Shown: positions 8,275 through 9,750 of the stretch, one piece after another | How the letters are laid out: each line of letters begins with the position of its first letter | Position numbering within the stretch: the stretch's first letter is position 1 | Assembly: GCA_009925805.1 (NCBI GenBank) | Contig: RFQF01000073.1 | Span: forward strand, 1-9,750 | Source: Flavobacteriia bacterium | Lineage (GTDB): Bacteria; Bacteroidota; Bacteroidia; Flavobacteriales_D; Crocinitomicaceae | Reading direction: 5' to 3' | DNA: 9,750 nucleotides | The notes under the pieces: model-generated | Databases searched by the model: none | Told to the model about the DNA's origin: nothing | What the model saw: the letters and a program-made list of their open reading frames with translations, nothing else | Translations under genes and position numbers: made by a program

Positions 8275-8739
8275 ATGATTCAACGAATTTATATTGATAC
8301 CTCTGTTGTTGGTGGTTACTTTGACGAAGAATTCAAAGAAGCGACAAATATGTTATTTAAGCGACTTGAAAACAGAGAAGTAAAATTTGTGGTTTCTGAC
8401 TTATTAGATCTTGAATTGTTAAATGCTCCAGCTCATGTTAAAGAGTTGCTATTTAATTTTCCCCCAGAATATTTTGAACGAGTTGAGTTAACCGATGAGA
8501 CTATACAATTGGCAGATACCTATATCGAAGAAAAAGTAGTAGGAAAAACCAGTATTGAAGATTGCAGACACATAGCCTTGGCGACAATTTACAAAGTTGA
8601 TGTTTTAGCAAGTTGGAACTTTAAACACATTGTAAACCTTGATAAAATAAAAGGGTACAATTCTATAAACCTTAGACTTGGTTATACAATGATTGAAATT
8701 AGAAGTCCAAAAGATTTAGTAAAATATGGAGACGAATAA
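8275..8739 (+). CDS. PIN-domain (VapC-like) toxin
   Basis: The 154-residue protein has the PIN nuclease layout: YIDTSVVGGYFD (6-17) with the first catalytic aspartate D8, SDLLDLELLNAP (41-52) with acidic E47, SIEDCRHIALA (93-103) with D96 and H99, and the closing motif DVLASWNFKHIV (109-120), where N115 occupies the place of the fourth acidic position. PIN toxins cut RNA with metal ions, and type II systems neutralise them by a partner protein. The gene overlaps a 54-residue downstream gene by 14 bases, so the order is toxin then partner, the reverse of the classic vapBC order. It is the main cargo of the apparent cassette, and toxin-antitoxin genes are known stabilisers of cassette arrays. 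ATG 8275 puts the first beta strand and D8 at the proper distance from the N-terminus. The RNA target is unknown. Confidence 0.87.
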   Translation: MIQRIYIDTSVVGGYFDEEFKEATNMLFKRLENREVKFVVSDLLDLELLNAPAHVKELLFNFPPEYFERVELTDETIQLADTYIEEKVVGKTSIEDCRHIALATIYKVDVLASWNFKHIVNLDKIKGYNSINLRLGYTMIEIRSPKDLVKYGDE

Positions 8740-8890
8740 AAAGGAAAAAACATTTGACGCTGTAATGATGATGCGTGAAATAAGAGATAAAATTAGCCAG
8801 GAAACTCAAAATATGACCTTTGAGCAATTAAAGGATTATATTAAGAATAAGCTCGCTGAAAAAAAAACAAAACTTATTGGCCAGAAATAA
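8726..8890 (+). CDS. small likely antitoxin of the PIN toxin
   Basis: This 54-residue gene starts at an ATG inside the last codons of the PIN gene (14-base overlap, another frame) and stops at TAA 8888-8890, ten bases before the attC site. The product is charged and helix-prone: TFDAVMMMREIRDKIS (9-24), then a short linker and MTFEQLKDYIKNKLAEKK (30-47). It has no visible DNA-binding domain. Small proteins with a similar FDAV-MMR-IRD opening are, from memory, often encoded beside PIN-domain genes of this type in Bacteroidota and cyanobacteria, so an antitoxin role that masks the nuclease is likely. The overlap suggests translational coupling with the toxin. The function is inferred from position and general resemblance, not from a catalytic motif. 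Confidence 0.72.
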   Translation: METNKKEKTFDAVMMMREIRDKISQETQNMTFEQLKDYIKNKLAEKKTKLIGQK

Positions 8891-8900
8891 AAGACCGAAA

Positions 8901-8970
8901 CGATAACAACGTGTAAGCAATATCCCGAATCGTTCCTCTCGGGACATCGCCTACACGCCGACCGTTATGC
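8901..8970 (+). other. attC-like integron recombination site
   Basis: The site shows the nested inverted-repeat plan of attC. R'' is CGATAAC (8901-8907) and R' is GTTATGC (8964-8970, crossover expected after G8964). L'' is CGTGTAAGC (8910-8918) and L' is GCCTACACG (8949-8957); they pair at eight of nine bases. Inside them TCCCGA (8923-8928) and TCGGGA (8939-8944) form a perfect six-base stem with a ten-base loop. The total of 70 bases is in the usual attC size range. The spacers between R and L boxes are unequal (AA against CCGACC), and the R boxes deviate from the consensus RYYYAAC/GTTRRRY beyond the AAC/GTT core. An ordinary transcription terminator is less likely, since no U tract follows. 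Confidence 0.7.
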
Positions 8971-9750
8971 ACAATAAACCAGAGTAACTATAATGAAATT
9001 AAACCTGATTGTCATATTATTAATTCATTGCGGAATATCGAATGCCCAAAAAGCCAATGGGATTCAATTTCTAGTAAATCCATATATGCAAGATTTTGGG
9101 AATCTTGAAAAAAGATATACAACCGTTGATTGCGAAACTGTTTTTTCAAAACATAAAAAATATCCTACATACGAATTTGGCATACTTTATCATCATGATT
9201 TCAATAGTAAGTGGGGATGGGGTGTTGGCTCGACTTATAAATTTGCAAAATTTAATTCAGAATATAAATTCACTGTCTATCAGCAACCAGATCATGTTAT
9301 GTACGAGTATAAGACTACTTCGTCGGTTTATTACGCCAATGTCAAATTTCAAGCATCCTATCATTTAACCAAGAGGTTATTCATTAATACATTTGTAAAT
9401 TTTGAATTACCCTTAGTAGAGAACATAAATTCAACACCTGATTATGGCATCCAGTTTAACGTGACAAACCATTACATTACTCCAGAAGGAATGGTAAGTG
9501 AACCTATTCAATCTAACAAGATTGACATTGATCATAGTGGGTACGATACACATCTAAATATCACTCCTGAAATGAACCTACAATATGAAGTCTATAAAGG
9601 ATTGAGAATTTGTGCTGGATTCAGATATAAATTTTGGAGGTCAAAGTATCCTATTTTAAAAGTCCAAGTTGACGGCTTTACTGGGCCAGAAAACTATAAC
9701 AATCAAGGCATCACCTACTTGTCAGAAGTTAATAATAAAGATTTTAGTAT
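8965..9750 (+). mobile_element. start of a second cassette, cut by the window end
   Basis: If the attC crossover falls after G8964, the DNA from T8965 onward is the next cassette. It has a leader of only 28 bases before its gene, is again AT-rich, and lies in the same orientation as the first cassette, all as expected in an array. Its own attC is outside the window. It may instead be ordinary chromosome that resumes after a single inserted cassette. Confidence 0.5.
8993..9750 (+). CDS. exported, probably outer-membrane beta-rich protein, 3' end cut off
   Basis: The frame is open from ATG 8993 to the window end (252 codons plus two bases) with no stop codon. The first 18 residues are a signal peptide: MKLN, a hydrophobic core LIVILLIHCGIS, then NAQ, with likely cleavage near A18. 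The mature part has many short amphipathic stretches rich in Tyr, Phe and Trp, such as YEFGILYHHDFNSKWGWGVG (60-79), ANVKFQASYHLTKRLFINTF (115-134) and LRICAGFRYKFWR (204-216). This alternation, with turns between strands, is typical of Bacteroidota outer-membrane barrels of the PorT/OmpA-like kind. No specific family is recognised. The gene begins 28 bases after the attC box and has no visible promoter, so it may rely on read-through or on a promoter in the preceding cassette. Confidence 0.72.
   Translation, partial: MKLNLIVILLIHCGISNAQKANGIQFLVNPYMQDFGNLEKRYTTVDCETVFSKHKKYPTYEFGILYHHDFNSKWGWGVGSTYKFAKFNSEYKFTVYQQPDHVMYEYKTTSSVYYANVKFQASYHLTKRLFINTFVNFELPLVENINSTPDYGIQFNVTNHYITPEGMVSEPIQSNKIDIDHSGYDTHLNITPEMNLQYEVYKGLRICAGFRYKFWRSKYPILKVQVDGFTGPENYNNQGITYLSEVNNKDFS

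Larger units (their letters stand above)
8204..8964 (+). mobile_element. integron-type gene cassette carrying a PIN toxin-antitoxin pair
   Basis: This 761-base unit has the layout of an integron cassette: a 71-base leader, a compact coding block that fills nearly all of the rest, and an attC-like recombination site at the 3' end. The left edge GTTATCG matches the complement of its own attC 5' box over seven of seven bases, whereas the neighbouring right-hand box GTTATGC matches in five of seven. In a free cassette circle the left edge joins the attC, so this is the expected imprint. The unit is clearly lower in GC than the operon before it. No integrase gene lies in the window, so it could belong to an integron extending downstream or to an attC cluster without an integrase. 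The alternative, a small element with nine-base terminal inverted repeats, does not explain the attC hairpin. Confidence 0.68.

Noticed and set aside
8203..8907. Small transposable element bounded by nine-base inverted repeats.
   Set aside because: There is no transposase and no target duplication, and the right repeat is the outer box of a larger hairpin ending at 8970, which an attC explains better.
9096..9368. A 90-codon plus-strand frame within the last gene.
   Set aside because: It lies in another frame inside the longer signal-peptide-bearing frame that runs from 8993 to the window end; its product has no recognisable domain.

Overview
The window looks like a chromosomal segment from a member of the Bacteroidota. 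The grounds are a large secreted BNR-propeller protein and a short sigma-70 factor, both of types common in that phylum, together with the near absence of Shine-Dalgarno sequences before start codons. The order is uncertain; a flavobacteria-like relative is a guess. No RNA gene, CRISPR array, insertion sequence or integrase gene was seen, and no gene-free stretch exceeds 150 bases.

Bases 1-2803 hold the 3' part of a large BNR/sortilin-like propeller protein. It converges on a sigma factor gene (2876-3472, minus strand) across a shared hairpin terminator. Divergent from the sigma gene is a very tight five-gene plus-strand operon (3620-8189): CPBP membrane protease, PAP2 phosphatase, ArnT/PMT-like GT-C glycosyltransferase, class I/II PLP aminotransferase and a DUF1801 protein. 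The junctions are 4-base overlaps or a 4-base gap, so translation is probably coupled. The first three products are polytopic membrane proteins, and the PAP2 plus GT-C pair suggests work on polyprenyl-phosphate-linked sugars or lipid A. This is inference.

At about base 8200 the character changes. GC falls from nearly half to about a third (sampled lines), and the sequence reads as integron-type gene cassettes. Bases 8204-8964 form one apparent complete cassette: a short leader, a PIN-domain (VapC-like) toxin gene, an overlapping 54-residue gene that is the likely antitoxin, and a roughly 70-base attC-like site (8901-8970) with nested inverted repeats. The strongest evidence is the boundary rule of cassettes. 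The 5' box of this attC (CGATAAC) is exactly complementary to the seven bases at the left edge of the cassette (GTTATCG, 8203-8209) and less so to the box beside it on the right (GTTATGC, 8964-8970). That is what is expected if the cassette was once a circle. A second cassette appears to start at 8965; it encodes a signal-peptide-bearing, beta-rich, probably outer-membrane protein that runs off the window. The DUF1801 gene just before the first cassette has an unusual C-terminal tail, which may mark where the cassette array joins the chromosome.
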